Below, one piece after another: positions 23,301 through 35,457 of a stretch of 64,000 bases of DNA (the stretch's first letter is position 1; every line of letters starts with the position of its first letter). Position numbers and translations under genes: made by a program. Source of the stretch: Drosophila pseudoobscura (Eukaryota > Arthropoda > Insecta > Diptera > Drosophilidae); assembly GCF_009870125.1 (NCBI RefSeq), contig NC_046680.1, positions 11,222,001 to 11,286,000 of the forward strand, in the 5' to 3' direction. The notes beneath the pieces were generated by a model. The model ran no database searches. It saw nothing but the letters and a program-made list of their open reading frames with translations, and had not been told where the DNA came from.

Positions 23301-24183
23301 CGAAATTCTGCCGCCGTCTGTGTCGGGGCTAGAGTCGGAGTCTTGGAGTCTTGGAGTCAAAGTCTGGCCCCATCTGCTGGCCCAGGCTAAGTATTCATTA
23401 GACGCGCCTACACTTTGGCAGCGACGACGACGACTACGATGGCCCCTTGGCGTTTAGCAATTTCTGGCATTTTGACCTCCTGCACAGCTTAGACTGCAAC
23501 TGCAGCCTCAGTCTGAGGGTCTTGCCGCCTGACTTTGATGCCAATAGACGATTAATGGAAGCGCATTTAAATCCCCGAAAACTCTGAGGCTGCCCCATTT
23601 CGAGTCAGGTGGCAGCGCCGCCGGGCCTGATGGGAGTGATACCGATATCCCTCCCCAGTATCATTAAACCTAAGACCATTTTTCGTTGGCCGTTTTCTCG
23701 GTGTTTTCTTGGTGCCTTACTATTTCCGCTGGCTGATGCAATTACCATTACCGGCAATCTATTTAAATGTGCAGTCTGTCTGCAAAAACCTGAAACAATT
23801 GCATAAATTAAACTTAGTACAAAGCTGATTCTGAACTGCTTGCCCAGAACAGCTGAGCGTCGTGGCTCTGCCTGCATACCTGCCTGCCTACCCCTCCGGT
23901 GCCTCCTAGCGGCCGGTGCCTGTGGACAGACTGACTCTCTGCCTCTGCTGCTCTTTCCGAGCGCTGCGCCGTCGACATCGGCGACTTAGGCGTTGAATCT
24001 TTAGTTTAGTTTTTCTTCTCTCTTTTTTGCCTCCACATACCGCCCACCGCCCGCGCACTCTATTGGTTTGGATTCGTACTCGTGTCGTAGATGCTTGCCT
24101 CTGTCTATGTGTGTGTGTGTGTGTGTTTGCGATGCTCTGCCAACTGCACTGCTGGCAGGCGCCCGCCGCACCGTGCATTTTCG
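20395..24183. other. long gene-free stretch upstream of Cpr49Ae
   Basis: About 3.8 kb without a supported exon. A GCAGCGAT repeat lies at about 22292-22350, and a (GT)n microsatellite at about 24108-24126 sits just before the Cpr49Ae TATA box. The open frames on both strands look random. Confidence 0.5.
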
Positions 24184-24191
24184 TATAAATA
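24184..24191 (+). promoter_or_regulatory. TATA box of Cpr49Ae
   Basis: TATAAATA 132 bases upstream of the ATG at 24316. Confidence 0.7.
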
Positions 24192-24315
24192 GACTCACCT
24201 GCCGGCATTGGGTATCATTAAATAGAAAACGTTTGTTCAATTAACAACTCCAGTGCTAGGCCCAAGCCGAAAGGATAATTCTGCCTTTGGATTACAATAT
24301 TGTGTGTGGAACAAC

Positions 24316-27300
24316 ATGAAAAATGTAAGTGAATCGCACAAGTTTGGGGATTTAAAACAGTTGTTGAAAAGGATTGGATGAGCAATATGGGAATGGATAA
24401 ATAGAAAAATAATTAGAGGAGGCAAAAGAAAGGATACGATACCTTTCATTATCCTCAAACTGCTTTCATTAATTCTCTGCCACACCTACTCCCAGACAGA
24501 GCCAGACACACATTTGAGTAGTAAAAGTGCAGACAGCATAAATCAATCGTAAAAACGTACACCGCTAAAACGCCCATTAACACAGAACTCAAGACCCTTC
24601 AGGAACTTCCGCAATTAAAGTACTCCCCAGGCGTGGGAGCTTAGGGCACAGGCAACAGGGTGGAACAGCCTACGGTGGCAGCAGCAACAGTTTGCCATTT
24701 AGAGCGGCTAAAAGGCAAAGGCAATTAATGGATGCAGCGAAGACGTGTGCTCGAAATGGCTCTCAGTAGAGCTCGGGCCCGCATGCAATTCAAAGGTCAG
24801 ACCAACACCTGGCAGCTGTCCATCTGGCCGGCACATTAAACTGAAAAGTTCAGACACGAAAATGGAACCGAAACCCAAACCAAGTTCCATTCAAAGTGTT
24901 TTTGGGCAGCCAATTGCCCAAGAGTCGATCTGGGGTGAACCTACATAGGTTTCGAAAGAAACAGACACTGGGAAGGTGACGATGATGGCGACGGCGACGA
25001 TGGCGACGACGGCGACAGAGATGAGACGGACGACCGACCACGCCCCACAATTTTCAATGCACTTTTGTGCACAAGTTAATTGGGAATACGTCGTGTGTGT
25101 GGAAATGTGGAAAATATTTAATTGGCATCTATTTGCCGACCTCAAAAGGTGTCTAAAACATAGTATGTGAGAACAGCAAATAAAAGCGCTAAGGCAATAA
25201 ATCTCGGCTCCCAGGTAAACAAGTGGCGGGGTGGGGGGCCTTGCATAATATCATCGGAGCACGATTTCAAGATGTTTACTAACTCGAGTAACATTTGCGG
25301 CCAACACTCGCTGAAACACTCTCAATGCCTTCCTGCCTGTCTTCCCTTTGCAGTTCGTTTTGTGCCTGGTCGCCACGGCGCTGATGTGCCTGGTTGAGGC
25401 GGCACCGCAGCGGGCCGAGGAGCCCATTGCGATCATCAGCCAGGAGTCCAACATCGAACCAGATGGTTCCTACAATTATGCGTAAGTTTGACTCCATATT
25501 ATCCTACTATAGAATTCTTATTGCTCTAACAAATGCTTGGATTCCCAAAGATAAAACTACAAAATAAAATGAAAGCCCATCCTTCTTTGCATCTTTCACC
25601 TAAACTGCGCTAAAATTCTTCAAGATTCATAATTTTCGTGGGTCATTTGTTCAAAGAAGTCAAATTCGTCGATTTTTATATTCGATTTGATATAACGAGC
25701 TAGACAGGATTCTCAGTCCTGAGCACATTATTTTATCCGATTGATAAATTGATTTTCTATATGACTGGCTAATTTTAAGGATTCCCATGTCTTGGGATTG
25801 TGTCTAAAATTTAATTGAAGCCAAATAGAAAATGTTTAAAAGCGAATGAGTGACACGGATATGAATGCAAATTTAATAGGCCATGATAAAATTATACTAT
25901 TGCTATAATATTATATACTACCGGAGAAAATAACTTTCCCAATCTGTCAATGGTCGAGAATTAGCCAAAAATGTGTCATACAATTGGTGGTACTTATACT
26001 TACTTTGCCTATTCATGCTGAAACTCTTCGGGCGAATCATCCTCTTCCGCTTTTGGCATACTGAGCAACTTGTCCATCGTTCGTTGGGGACAAGCGCGTA
26101 CCTTAAACTGGTGTCGCCTTCGGACCTTGGGTCCTTGTAGAAGGCATTGTGGTAGTAGTAGCCTGGCATACTCATCCATAGTCTTTCGCTCCATCTTCAT
26201 CCGCAGCTTGGTCGCGGCATATGCCACCTCATATGGCATAGCCGGCAGGTTCTCTATTGCATTTTTAAAGTCTTTAATTTCTAAGCGGTCTAGCGGTCTT
26301 AAGTCTAGTTACTTAATTTCTTCGATGGAGCCATTAAAGCTCGATTTTTGGTTCGGTGCGCGAAAATATCCGAGGCACGGCCATCGCAGAGCAGGGCGGC
26401 CGATGCAAAGCTGTGGGAAGGTGGAGTAGAATATTGTTAGTTTCAGAATTTGGGCAGATATCGTGTCTTTCCACTCACCTGGTTGATGGGACACTGAAAG
26501 TCTCCTGGCCGCTTGCAGCAGTCGGCCTCATTGTGGACATTGTCTCAGTTGTTAAAGGTGGTACCATGGTAGATCAGAGCCTTGTCTCTGCCCTCGGCTG
26601 ACTGTCAGCTGAAGTGATCCGCCGGGCAGTCCTTTCGTCACAGCGCCAGAAGGCGGATATACAGTCGTTCTTTATGTCACTACTCCCGCCACTTAAAATT
26701 ATCTGTCCGGATAGACGCCGTAGTTCTCCTTGCCCTCCAGTAGCATCAGAGCATCAGAATCTGGCACGAGCATACGTCGTGAATACTGCGTGTCATACCC
26801 CGCTGGCCATGCAGATGTGGAAACACTTTGTGCGACTGTGCAGACAGGTGTGATTGCGCTCCTCTCCAGTCCGGTCTTATCGTCCGACACAAATCTCCCG
26901 AAGGCAGAGACCTGCGAGATGTGCATGGAAGCACGGATTTTTCTGTAAAGGGGGAACAGGAGATTACAAGTGTCCAAAGGTGTCCAATATTGGTTGCTTA
27001 CTAACATCGATACGCATGGGATATCGGACTGTTGGTCTAAGGCCAGAGTCGTGACTTCTTCCAGGTCCACATGCTCATTGCCATCGACTCGGGCCCGAAT
27101 GATGGCCTGATGGCTGCTGATATCTGTCCAGAAGAGCAGACGCTTCGAGGCTTCGGCGAGTTCGCCCAGGAAGCTATAAGAGGCAACGTTTTAGAACACA
27201 GCTGAATAGGGAGAGAGAGCTCCACCTGGGCACGGATAATCTTGCCGGACACCGGCAGCAGCTAATTCGGGCAGTCCGTCGTAGCTGGGAGGGATGCAGG

Positions 27301-28661
27301 CCACGTCCTTAGCGAGGCTGCGGCTCTGGCCAGTCTTGATCAAAGTCCCCGGTGCTCCAGTCGCTCCAGTACACGTAGTCCTGATACAGGGAAACCGCGT
27401 GGCGCGGCTTATGGAGTCCGAGGCGACTCTGTTCAAGTACATGCACCCGCGACGCGTCTCGAGGACGAGGGAACGCGGCTTCTCCACCCCCCTTCCACAA
27501 AGCACGACGGCTGCCATCCACGCGGGTGATCTCGATGAGATGAGCCTCCGCATCGGACCGACGCGAGAACATGCCCCATTCCCCACGTCTTTCCATCGCA
27601 CCAGACGCCAGAATCCTGAAGAACCCGGTGTCCAGATGCCGTCCAGGGTCTGTTCTTTTTCCTCCTTTTTCAATTGTTTTCCTATGAAATTCGTCTTCTG
27701 GTGGCTGAGGCAGGGAGTAGTGGGCCACAACTGCGCCAAAGGGCGCCGCTGGTCGTTTCGGCATCGCTGCAGACTCTGTGGCTCGACTTTAACTGTAAAT
27801 GCGAAGAAGGTGGAAAGCACGGAATAGCCGTGGAACAGCGGCTGTTTTTGGGAGTGCCCTGTGACATCAGGACTTACTGTCATTTGAAGCCACTGTAGGC
27901 AGACGCACAAGGCACTTATGTTCATACAACAGTAGCATAAACAAACGAGTATCATTCCAATTGCTCAATTCTTTATTCCGACGAATATTCCCAGCTATAT
28001 AGAACATTTAGCCATGCCCACTCAATTTTGTACGATTGATGTATCAATTCTATACATGATTGACCTATTCGAAATACTTGCATTTATTGGATTTTTATAT
28101 AAAATTGAAAATGAAATTAATAGATGACAAAAATGCCATTTAGCAATAAAAAACACCACATGGGAGCGCGGCGAAAACCAGTTTCTACAGTATATACGGT
28201 CTCACTTGAAAAATATACCGAGTGGTGCGCGCCAAATCGAACTTTTTTGAATGTGAGCGACAATTACTTAAATGTTGTCAACCGGGCCTTTATCTATGCC
28301 CACATAATTTTATACGATTAATTTAATTAATTTGAAAATTGGTTTTTATTTCTTTCTTTCGTTCATTTCGGTTGCGATGCCTGGTACTTGCAGCTATGAG
28401 ACGGCCAACGGGATCAAGGCCGAAGAAACGGGCACCCTGAAGAAGGCTACCTCCCCGGACAGCAGCGACGTGATTATCGCCAGGGGCTCTGTCTCCTACA
28501 CCTCGCCGGAAGGAAATCTGATTACCCTGAACTACTCGGCCGATGATGAGAACGGTTTCCAGCCACAGGGCGATCATTTGCCGACTCCGCCACCAATCCC
28601 GCCAGCGATCCAGAAGGCCCTCGACTATCTTCTGAGTCTGCCGCCAGCCAAGCGCCGTTAA
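24316..28661 (+). CDS. Cpr49Ae: RR-1 type cuticular protein Cpr49Ae with two long introns
   Basis: Exons 24316-24324 (ATG AAA AAT), 25354-25481 and 28394-28661 give 134 aa. The nine-base first exon is followed by a 1.0 kb intron, and intron 2 is 2.9 kb, far longer than in the neighbouring Cpr genes. Signal peptide [20 protein letters not shown] is followed by the RR domain at about residues 37-112: [52 protein letters not shown]. The tail is [10 protein letters not shown]. It is a secreted chitin-binding structural protein. Intron 2 carries a decayed antisense gene copy, listed separately, which explains its size. All exon joins keep phase and I see no damage to the host gene. Confidence 0.87.
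25985..27790 (-). pseudogene. decayed partial copy of an arrow (LRP5/6)-like receptor gene, nested in Cpr49Ae intron 2
   Basis: On the minus strand, scattered short frames align in order with the C-terminal half of LRP5/6. YWTD propeller pieces come first: [16 protein letters not shown], then [13 protein letters not shown] in another frame, then [18 protein letters not shown] second propeller piece follows ([18 protein letters not shown], then [12 protein letters not shown]). Next is an EGF-like piece ([16 protein letters not shown]), then LDLa pieces ([20 protein letters not shown] spliced towards LCI). Intron-like joins remain at about 27003-26944 (gttagt ... tttacag) and about 26479-26423 (gtgagt ... 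cccacag), so this is a DNA-level duplicate and not a retrocopy. Frame changes and in-frame stops between the pieces, and missing blades, mark it as dead. The segment at 25985-26239 ([19 protein letters not shown]) is open but unidentified. arrow is the only LRP5/6 gene I know in flies. Confidence 0.65.
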
Positions 28662-30030
28662 GGCGCTTCCTCTGGATGACTCCTTCCAGTCCGACCCATG
28701 CCAACATTCTGACCCTGATATACTCTACGGTCGATGTGATGCTGCTCTGTTGCTGTTACCACAATATGCTCGTACACCCCATTATCTGCTCTCCCCCCAC
28801 TATCTAGACAATCACACAAGGGCTGAAGCCTCCCCAGGAGGTTGTTAGTGGATTTGACTGAAGAACACAATCTCAAACGGAATTGAGGGACATGACACGA
28901 AACACACACACACACAACCAATACATTGACTCTATTACTTCATTTTGTCTGCTATCTTGCTTTCTTCCACTTTCACTTTGACACGAATTTCTTCAGATCT
29001 TTTAGTCGCCGGAACTTTGCCATTTTCGGACTCATGTGATATCGTCGATTTATCAATGAAATGAAAGAAAATGTAAAAAAAAAACATACAAGAAATAATA
29101 TACAATATATAAGCGATGACGTACGAAGACGATGGCCAGCCACCCGAACCAGCTTATGGGACGGGTTAGCGTTCCCGTCCGTTCGCGTCGGAAATTATGT
29201 AAACACTTGAGAAGACCTATAAAAAAATTCGTTAGGCTTAGCTGCAAATAAAGAACTAAGGATTCTTTCGAAAAACGAAGAGCAGCCTTGTGTTTTATTG
29301 GTTTACTATTGCCGATTCGAAAAGAAGAGCCAATTGCTTCAAAAGTCCCCTTTCGAGTATCCTCCGCATCCGCATCTTTATTAGGAATATTTTAAGCTTC
29401 TTGCGAAGCCATAAATCTGGATTCGCCATATCTCGAATACCTGCGATGACAGCGGCACCCACAAGACAGCTAATGAATGCATATAACTCGTTGGGAAGAT
29501 GCACACTTGAGGATATACTTAGTAGCTTACAAGCCAATCGATGGGTTCTTAGATTGATCTGTCATATATTCATAAGCTGCGTCCAAAAATAACGCTTGTT
29601 TTTACTTTTTTTTACACCTCAAGGCGAGGATTGATAAATTTATTTTATGCAAATTCGATAGACACAGGCGACAGGCAGTCAGGCAGTCAGGCAAAAATGC
29701 TGTCACGTTAGTTCCAAACTAAACAAAAAAAAAAGAGCGAACGAGAACCAGAATCAGGGTGATGCTGATGCTGGTGACAAGTTCCCATAGAAGTCGACAC
29801 GGCATTATTATTATTTATTTATTTTGAAAACAACGTGGAAGCGTACGAAACGAAGCGCCGGATCGGGTTGAAGTTGTCTGCACCAAATTTCACACCCATT
29901 TTCGAAAGGCCAAACGAATCGAAACAAGTTCAATATTATTTATTGGCCAAATTTTAATTCATGTTAAATATTTTAGTACAGGAATGTTTTTTATGTGGCT
30001 CTCCTCTCGGAATCCGCTAATTCCGTTGCC
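28662..30030. other. gene-free stretch between Cpr49Ae and Cpr49Af
   Basis: About 1.4 kb. No exon was supported, and the small open frames at about 29290-29592 on both strands show no family resemblance. Confidence 0.5.
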
Positions 30031-30038
30031 TATATAAG
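30031..30038 (+). promoter_or_regulatory. TATA box of Cpr49Af
   Basis: TATATAAG 110 bases upstream of the ATG at 30141. Confidence 0.75.
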
Positions 30039-30140
30039 AGCCTTTGTTTACCAACTGGAACTGACAGTCGCTTCGAGACACTTGCTTGGACTGTTTTAAG
30101 ATTATTGACTAAACATATTACCGGTTACTGATTGATCGCA

Positions 30141-30587
30141 ATGAGAACTCTACTGCTGCTTGTCGGGTTCGTGGTCGCTGCTTGGGCCTCGGACACGAGT
30201 GACCTGATCTCCCAAGAATCGAATGTGGAGTACAACGGAAAATATCACTATCAGTAAGTTCAGTCCAGTGGGAGAATCTCGGCAGAGCAGAGCCTAACAG
30301 CCACATCCTCCCCATCCAGCTACGAACTCGCCGATGGCTCCAAGGCCACTCAGGACGGACTCCTAAAGACGGTGAATGCCGAGCACGATGGCGAAGCGGT
30401 CCATGGCAAATACTCGTTTGTGTCCGACGATGGCAACACCTATGTGGTGTCCTACACCGCCGACGAGAATGGATATCATGCGGTGGGCGATCACCTGCCC
30501 ACACCGCCGCCCACGCCCCTGTCTGTTCTAAAGACTCTGGAGTACCTCAAGCTGCATCCCTACAACCCCCCAGAGAAGCAGCACTGA
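30141..30587 (+). CDS. Cpr49Af: RR-1 type cuticular protein Cpr49Af
   Basis: Two exons: 30141-30253 and 30320-30587, giving 126 aa. Unlike its neighbours it has no tiny first exon; the signal peptide (MRTLLLLVGFVVAAWA) is in one piece with the start of the RR domain. The domain spans about residues 30-105: [53 protein letters not shown]. The tail LKTLEYLKLHPYNPPEKQH is short. The splice joins CA+C to give His-Tyr-Glu. It is a secreted chitin-binding structural protein. A weak poly(A) signal ATTAAA lies at 30642-30647. Confidence 0.87.
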
Positions 30588-32122
30588 GGATCCGACTAGG
30601 ACCAAGCGCAAATGTGATTAGAACCAAAAGAACTGAGAACAATTAAACAATACTATGATCAATTCAACAGGCTGACTTCGAATTCGAGCTTCCACGCCCA
30701 AAATATGTAGAAAAACGCTGATCAGAATGCTTGAAAGTCAGGGGCGTAGTCAGGAAGGGAGAAAACTGATTGTTCCGGTGGTTCCTTATGGATCCCCCCC
30801 CCCCCCCCCCCCCCCCCCTTCAGCTGAGCCCCTGTCTCCGACTGCCCAACTAGCCACATGTGTGCCAAAATGTGTGTGAAATTTGCCTTAGTTTGCAGTT
30901 TTTGCTCCGCTGCCAGTCTTGCTAAACAATTACTAATTGAAAGCTAACTTGTTAAATAAGCAATTTGAACCCCAAGCAGACTGGCAAACACCTGAAGGCC
31001 AAGTCCGGTATACCCGAAGATTCAGTGAGAGTTGGTCGAAGAGATCCAATGAGCCTCAGAACTCCAAATTCGATTTGATCAGAATCAACAGGAATTATGT
31101 AATCCAAACAGAAACCGAAAGTGTGATTTGTTCGTTTCTGGTTTCATTCGTTTGATTAGCAGACAAGTGTTAACTTAAAGAGCATATCGTATGAGAAATT
31201 CAACTTAAAGGAAAGAACAATGGAAACTTGGCTTTGTCTGCCCCAAATTAATCAGATATGCATCTGATGGCAATTACCTCTTCATTGTAAAGAGTTCTTT
31301 TGGTTTTTTAGCGAAGTTCATTGACCATTCCGTTCCATGCCCGCCGAAGTCTAGGGCTCTATGACACAATTGTGGTTAATATTCGCAGCATATAGCCATC
31401 ATATGTGTGAATGTTCCGAACCTTATCAATTCGATTTATGGCCAACAATACTCTACATTTTTATGGCCAGCTTTGTCTCCATCGTTCACCGTTAGAGGCC
31501 CAGGCAGGTTTTCGGCCAAATTATTTCCATAATTGAAACGTGTCCGCCATGCGGAATTATCAAAGTATTCTTACTCTCTCATTGGGTATGACTTATAGAA
31601 ATATTCCAAAGCACTGCGAAGCAATCGCCAAGAATGCGGGCTCTCCCTCAACTCAAATCCTTAACGGAATCTCGAGGAACCGCCATCCGACTCAACGGAA
31701 CTAAGTTGCGATAACTCCCAGCCTTAAGAATTATTCGACTACGAGTATTCTGCTCAGACCCATCACGTATGTAGCTGTCAAGACCGCCAGTCAGACCATG
31801 GGGCGCAGAGATATTGTACAATGGATAAAGGGAGTAGAGGGGACAACTGTCACCTGTTGACACCGTCGCTTCATCTTCATCTTCTTCTCTGCGATCTGGC
31901 GGTCTGATCTGATGTTTACTCATCGCGGACAATAAAACTGAAACCAAAAACCGAAAAAAACCCCAAAGAAAAATTAAGAAGAAGAGCGCCCGCTCGTAAT
32001 TTCTGCGAGAGAGTACTCGAGAGTACCCGCCGCTTATCTAGTGCGCCCATCGTAATGGCAATCGCAAGCAGCGCTGCCGAAGCTGCCCAGAGCAGACCCA
32101 GAGTACTACCAGAGTACCCGAC
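30588..32122. other. gene-free stretch with a 25-base poly(C) run
   Basis: About 1.5 kb with no supported exon. It includes the C homopolymer at 30794-30818 (listed separately) and the Cpr49Ag upstream region. Confidence 0.5.
30794..30818. repeat. poly(C) homopolymer of 25 bases
   Basis: An unbroken run of 25 C between ggat and ttcagctgagc. Runs of C/G this long are rare in fly genomes. Confidence 0.9.
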
Positions 32123-32130
32123 TATAAAAA
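32123..32130 (+). promoter_or_regulatory. TATA box of Cpr49Ag
   Basis: TATAAAAA 102 bases upstream of the ATG at 32225. Confidence 0.75.
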
Positions 32131-32224
32131 GACGCGGCTCGGCTGTGGCAGTCAACAGTCGCACCGCAATCTGCTGGATATCACCCGCACCCAAGGAACA
32201 CTCAAGGATAAACGGCCAATCAAA

Positions 32225-32695
32225 ATGTACAAGTTCATCTTCATCGCCTGCTCTGCTATGCTGCTCAGCTATGTCCTGGCCCGGCCACAGGACCAGCGGG
32301 CTGCTGGAGCAGGCGTCACCACCACGACAACAGCGGCCACCATTGTGAAGCAGGACAATGTGAACAATGCCGACGGCAGCTTCAACAGCAGGTGAGTGTG
32401 GGAGTGGTTAGATCAAGTGACAAAGAGCGTTTCCTAAGAAACGACCTTCTATGACAGCTACGAGACGTCCAATGGAATACGCGTAGAGAACATTGGCTAC
32501 CTCAAGAAGATCATCATCCCCAAGACGGAGACATCCGATGGCCAGGTGATCGACGAGCACGAGGAACTGGTCCTCGTCCAGACAGGATCGTACAGCTACA
32601 GCGACCCGGAAGGCAACATCATCACCCTGCGCTATGTGGCCGACGAGAACGGATTCCAGCCAGAGGGCGATCATCTTCCTGTGGCCCCGCAATAA
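32225..32695 (+). CDS. Cpr49Ag: RR-1 type cuticular protein Cpr49Ag
   Basis: Two exons: 32225-32391 and 32458-32695, giving 134 aa. The signal peptide is MYKFIFIACSAMLLSYVLA, followed by a Thr/Ala-rich linker (AGVTTTTTAATIV). The RR domain starts at DGSFNSSYETSNG and continues through NIGYLKKI, TGSYSYSDPEG and [15 protein letters not shown]. It ends abruptly at VAPQ, so the usual Pro-rich PTPPPIP end is replaced by PVAPQ. Its central loop is longer than in the other cluster members, with an acidic insert (VIDEHEELVLVQ). It is a secreted structural protein. Phase is AG+C, giving Ser-Tyr-Glu across the intron. Confidence 0.87.
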
Positions 32696-32852
32696 GTTCT
32701 GGGAGCCGTCCTGAATCTAAATTATATTTTGATTGAAAGTATTATACACTGCCTAAATGCCATACGAAATTGAAATGTTTTGTGTAAATCTTACCTTCCG
32801 TAGTTAGTCTTAAGCAAACACACACTCACACACCTCACACTCCGAGTGGAGA

Positions 32853-32858
32853 AATAAA
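32853..32858 (+). terminator. poly(A) signal of Cpr49Ag
   Basis: AATAAA 158 bases after the stop codon, following a CACA-rich stretch. Confidence 0.55.
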
Positions 32859-33312
32859 TATTGGGAACGATAATGAAAATGACAACACAGATATAAAGGT
32901 ATTTGTCCCATTGCCGGGCCATGAGCGAGTGCTTCTCAGCCTCGGATGGCCTATAACATTACCGAACCTTACCCATTACCAAATTTGCCCTTCACGCTTG
33001 CGGTTAATGCTGATGATCGCGATCGTGGAGTAGATGCTGTGGGTAGTGATGATATTTGTTTGCACTCGCCAGCATATGGTAAGAGCCCCAAACACTTGAT
33101 ATTTGCAGTGATACAGATGGGCGTACGGTTTCACTTGTTTAGCCCACTCAATGGGCCATACCAGAACAATGGCCAAGACATCAGGCAATAATGTTTTAAT
33201 TGCTTTACAATTTCAACAATTAAACTGTCGTTAGTTTTGGCCTGTGGCATGGGGCATTTCATTTCATCAGGGGCTAATGGATCAGTTGGTCGTCAACAAT
33301 TGAGACATCGAA

Positions 33313-34006
33313 ATGTGGAGATTGCTCTGGACCATCGGCTTTATGGCCAGCTTCCTGCAGACGCAGCGTACAGCAGCGGCCAACGTTTTGATGGTAAGTT
33401 ACTCTGTACATCTCTACTTTGATCTAAAGACTTCACATTATCCACGTGTCAGCACCAGGGCTACTTCGTGGAGATGAGCCAAATGAACTGCGTGGGAAAT
33501 CCCGTATACTTTAGCAATATAAACTGCAAGATTTTGCCGCCTCTGAACAGGACCATGGAAAGTTCTGTTGAACTTCTGAAAAATCTTACCACTTTAAGCG
33601 CTACTCTCAGGGTATCACTGCCCAATCCGAAAAAGGTATACACCCAGATATTCGCAATCACCTTCGATGTGTGCAAAGTAATACGGGAACGCAAGCGGAA
33701 GATGCTGATTGATTTTTTGGTGAGCACTTTGGCCCGAAACAGTAATGTGGTCATGCGATGTCCCTTTCCAAAGGTAGGACATGGAAGTTCAGTATCTCAG
33801 TTCTGTACTAAGTTCTTCAATTCCAGGGTAATTACTACTCGAAGAACATATCGGTAACCGACCTGCCGCCCATGCTGACCGAGAACGATTTCATGGCCCA
33901 TTTTGACATCTTCATACCCAAGGTCGCCGTCGTGCTGAATGTAACAGTCCGGGGTCATCTCTTTGACACTGCCAAGGAGAATGCCAGGAAAAAGAAATAT
34001 TTATAA
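33313..34006 (+). CDS. DUF1091 family secreted protein (first of three)
   Basis: Exons 33313-33393, 33453-33773 and 33827-34006 give 193 aa, all in phase 0. The signal peptide is MWRLLWTIGFMASFLQTQRT and then AAA. The body has the DUF1091 layout: an early Asn-Cys pair (NCVGNPVYFSNINC), then TTLSATLRVSLPNP, FAITFDVCKVI and VVMRCPFPKG-NYYSKNIS. The intron before GNYY is at the position shared with the two genes downstream. DUF1091 is a large, fast-evolving Drosophila family of secreted MD-2-related-like proteins, some expressed in gustatory or other chemosensory tissue; a precise role is not known. The C-terminus is Lys-rich (ENARKKKYL). Confidence 0.8.
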
Positions 34007-34811
34007 TGCTTTCAATCTGCAGAGCATCTCAATATCAATTAAATTGCACATTCAGACCAAATTAATCGAGTCTTCAAAGTCAATCTAACTGACCGACTGA
34101 CTGGTGATTGACTTGTTTCAGCGGTGATTCTATTCTTCACTACCTGGTGGTATGCAGTGTCCCGCATATGTAACGTTATCTGATCTCCTGATCCTAATCT
34201 GCTTGAAATAATTTAATTTTGAATTAACTAAGTGTAAGTGGCGCCACTAAGAGCCGATGGAAAAATTTGTCAAAACGGTTTCTCCGATGTTTCGTCAGGT
34301 GTCGCCACCAAACATGTAGTTAGAATGTAGATATTTTGGGGCTTCTTCGCCCATCCCACTTGTGATTTTTAAAGAATTAACGAGGCTGTTGTTTGGTCCT
34401 TTGAGATACATTTGCATTTGTAGGATACATTTTTATCGACCCATAACTATTTTATATTATAGACAGATAAGTATAGACTTTTGTTATTAATTGTTATTTT
34501 CCGACCGCATAAAGTTAAAATCTGTGGCATCCACAATTTTGAAGATACGAAAAAACCGATAACCAGATTGCCGAATCCGGTTCGAATCGGATCATCCAGA
34601 ATAACCCAAATCGTGGATCCTCCCCCATTTACCAACAAATCTGGGTTTTTACGCAGAATTGATCGCTTTAATCGTTGGATAATTGCTGGAATATTATTGT
34701 ATGCTATGGATATTTTATTATTGCAATATCTATATAAAAATCTATGAATCAATGAGCTCACTAGCTCACTAAATCATTCAGCCTTAGTTGGTTAGCAACT
34801 GACCAAGAGTG
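34007..34811. other. spacer with an unexplained open frame
   Basis: About 800 bases between DUF1091 genes one and two. A frame at 34481-34747 (88 aa from an ATG, containing KICGIHNFEDTKK and RIGSSRITQIVDPPPFTNK) is open on the plus strand and largely open on the minus strand too. I see no signal peptide, promoter or family match and do not call it a gene. Confidence 0.4.
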
Positions 34812-35457
34812 ATGTTCTACAAGTGGTTAATCTTGGTAGCGATCCTCCTCATCACAGGCAGCGAGCCCAAGGTACGAATGAGGGTTATACCTACGAGTGT
34901 TATCTAACAAACTGAATATAATCATTTTCAACAGCAAAGACGTCTGAGGTGGGATTGTTTTGATTGCCAAACATGTCCACAATATGCAGACCATGTGAAA
35001 TGCCTGATTGCGGACCCAAGGCAATCTCGCTTGAATGTGGAAGTTAATTTGCTGGAAGCAGTACCATCCATTAGGACTTACATGAAAATCTCCACCCGAT
35101 TCAAGCCATCGGAAGCGTATCGGAAGTTCCTTGACATTTCCTTTGATGGCTGCCGCGTAATATCGGATTTGTCAAAAGGCACTACCATGATAGCTAAGAT
35201 CTATAATGCCGTTGTTAAATTCAGTAATCAGCAGCGAAAATGTCCCATAAAAAAGGTAGTTTAATTAATGGAGTAGCTAAAAACTAAGTGACATTTTTCC
35301 ATGATTTCAGGGCTTCATTTACTATCACAACATAAGTATAGAGGAACTTTTACCCTCGTTCCTGCCGGCAAGCAGTATTTTTGTAGAGGTCCACTTTTTC
35401 CATCCGAAGAAAACGTATTTGAATATGACTCTAAGAGGAGACATTTCAGAAATATAA
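34812..35457 (+). CDS. DUF1091 family secreted protein (second of three)
   Basis: Exons 34812-34871, 34935-35255 and 35311-35457 give 175 aa. The signal peptide is MFYKWLILVAILLITGSEPK. Family features are CFDCQTCPQYADHVKCLIAD, VNLLEAVPSIRTYMKI, ISFDGCRVISDLSKG and RKCPIKKG-FIYYHNISIEE. It is Cys-rich near its N-terminus (CFDCQTC), unlike the first gene. Exon 2 is exactly 321 bases in both of the first two genes, which supports tandem duplication. Confidence 0.8.

Noticed and set aside
29290-29592. 100-residue frame between Cpr49Ae and Cpr49Af
   Set aside because: Also open on the minus strand; no homology recognised and no splice or promoter context.
34577-34590. tRNA-like B box (ggttcgaatcgg)
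   Set aside because: No matching A box, no cloverleaf arms and no T-run terminator nearby.
34481-34747. 88-residue open frame between DUF1091 genes
   Set aside because: Open on both strands, no signal peptide, no promoter or poly(A) signal and no family resemblance.
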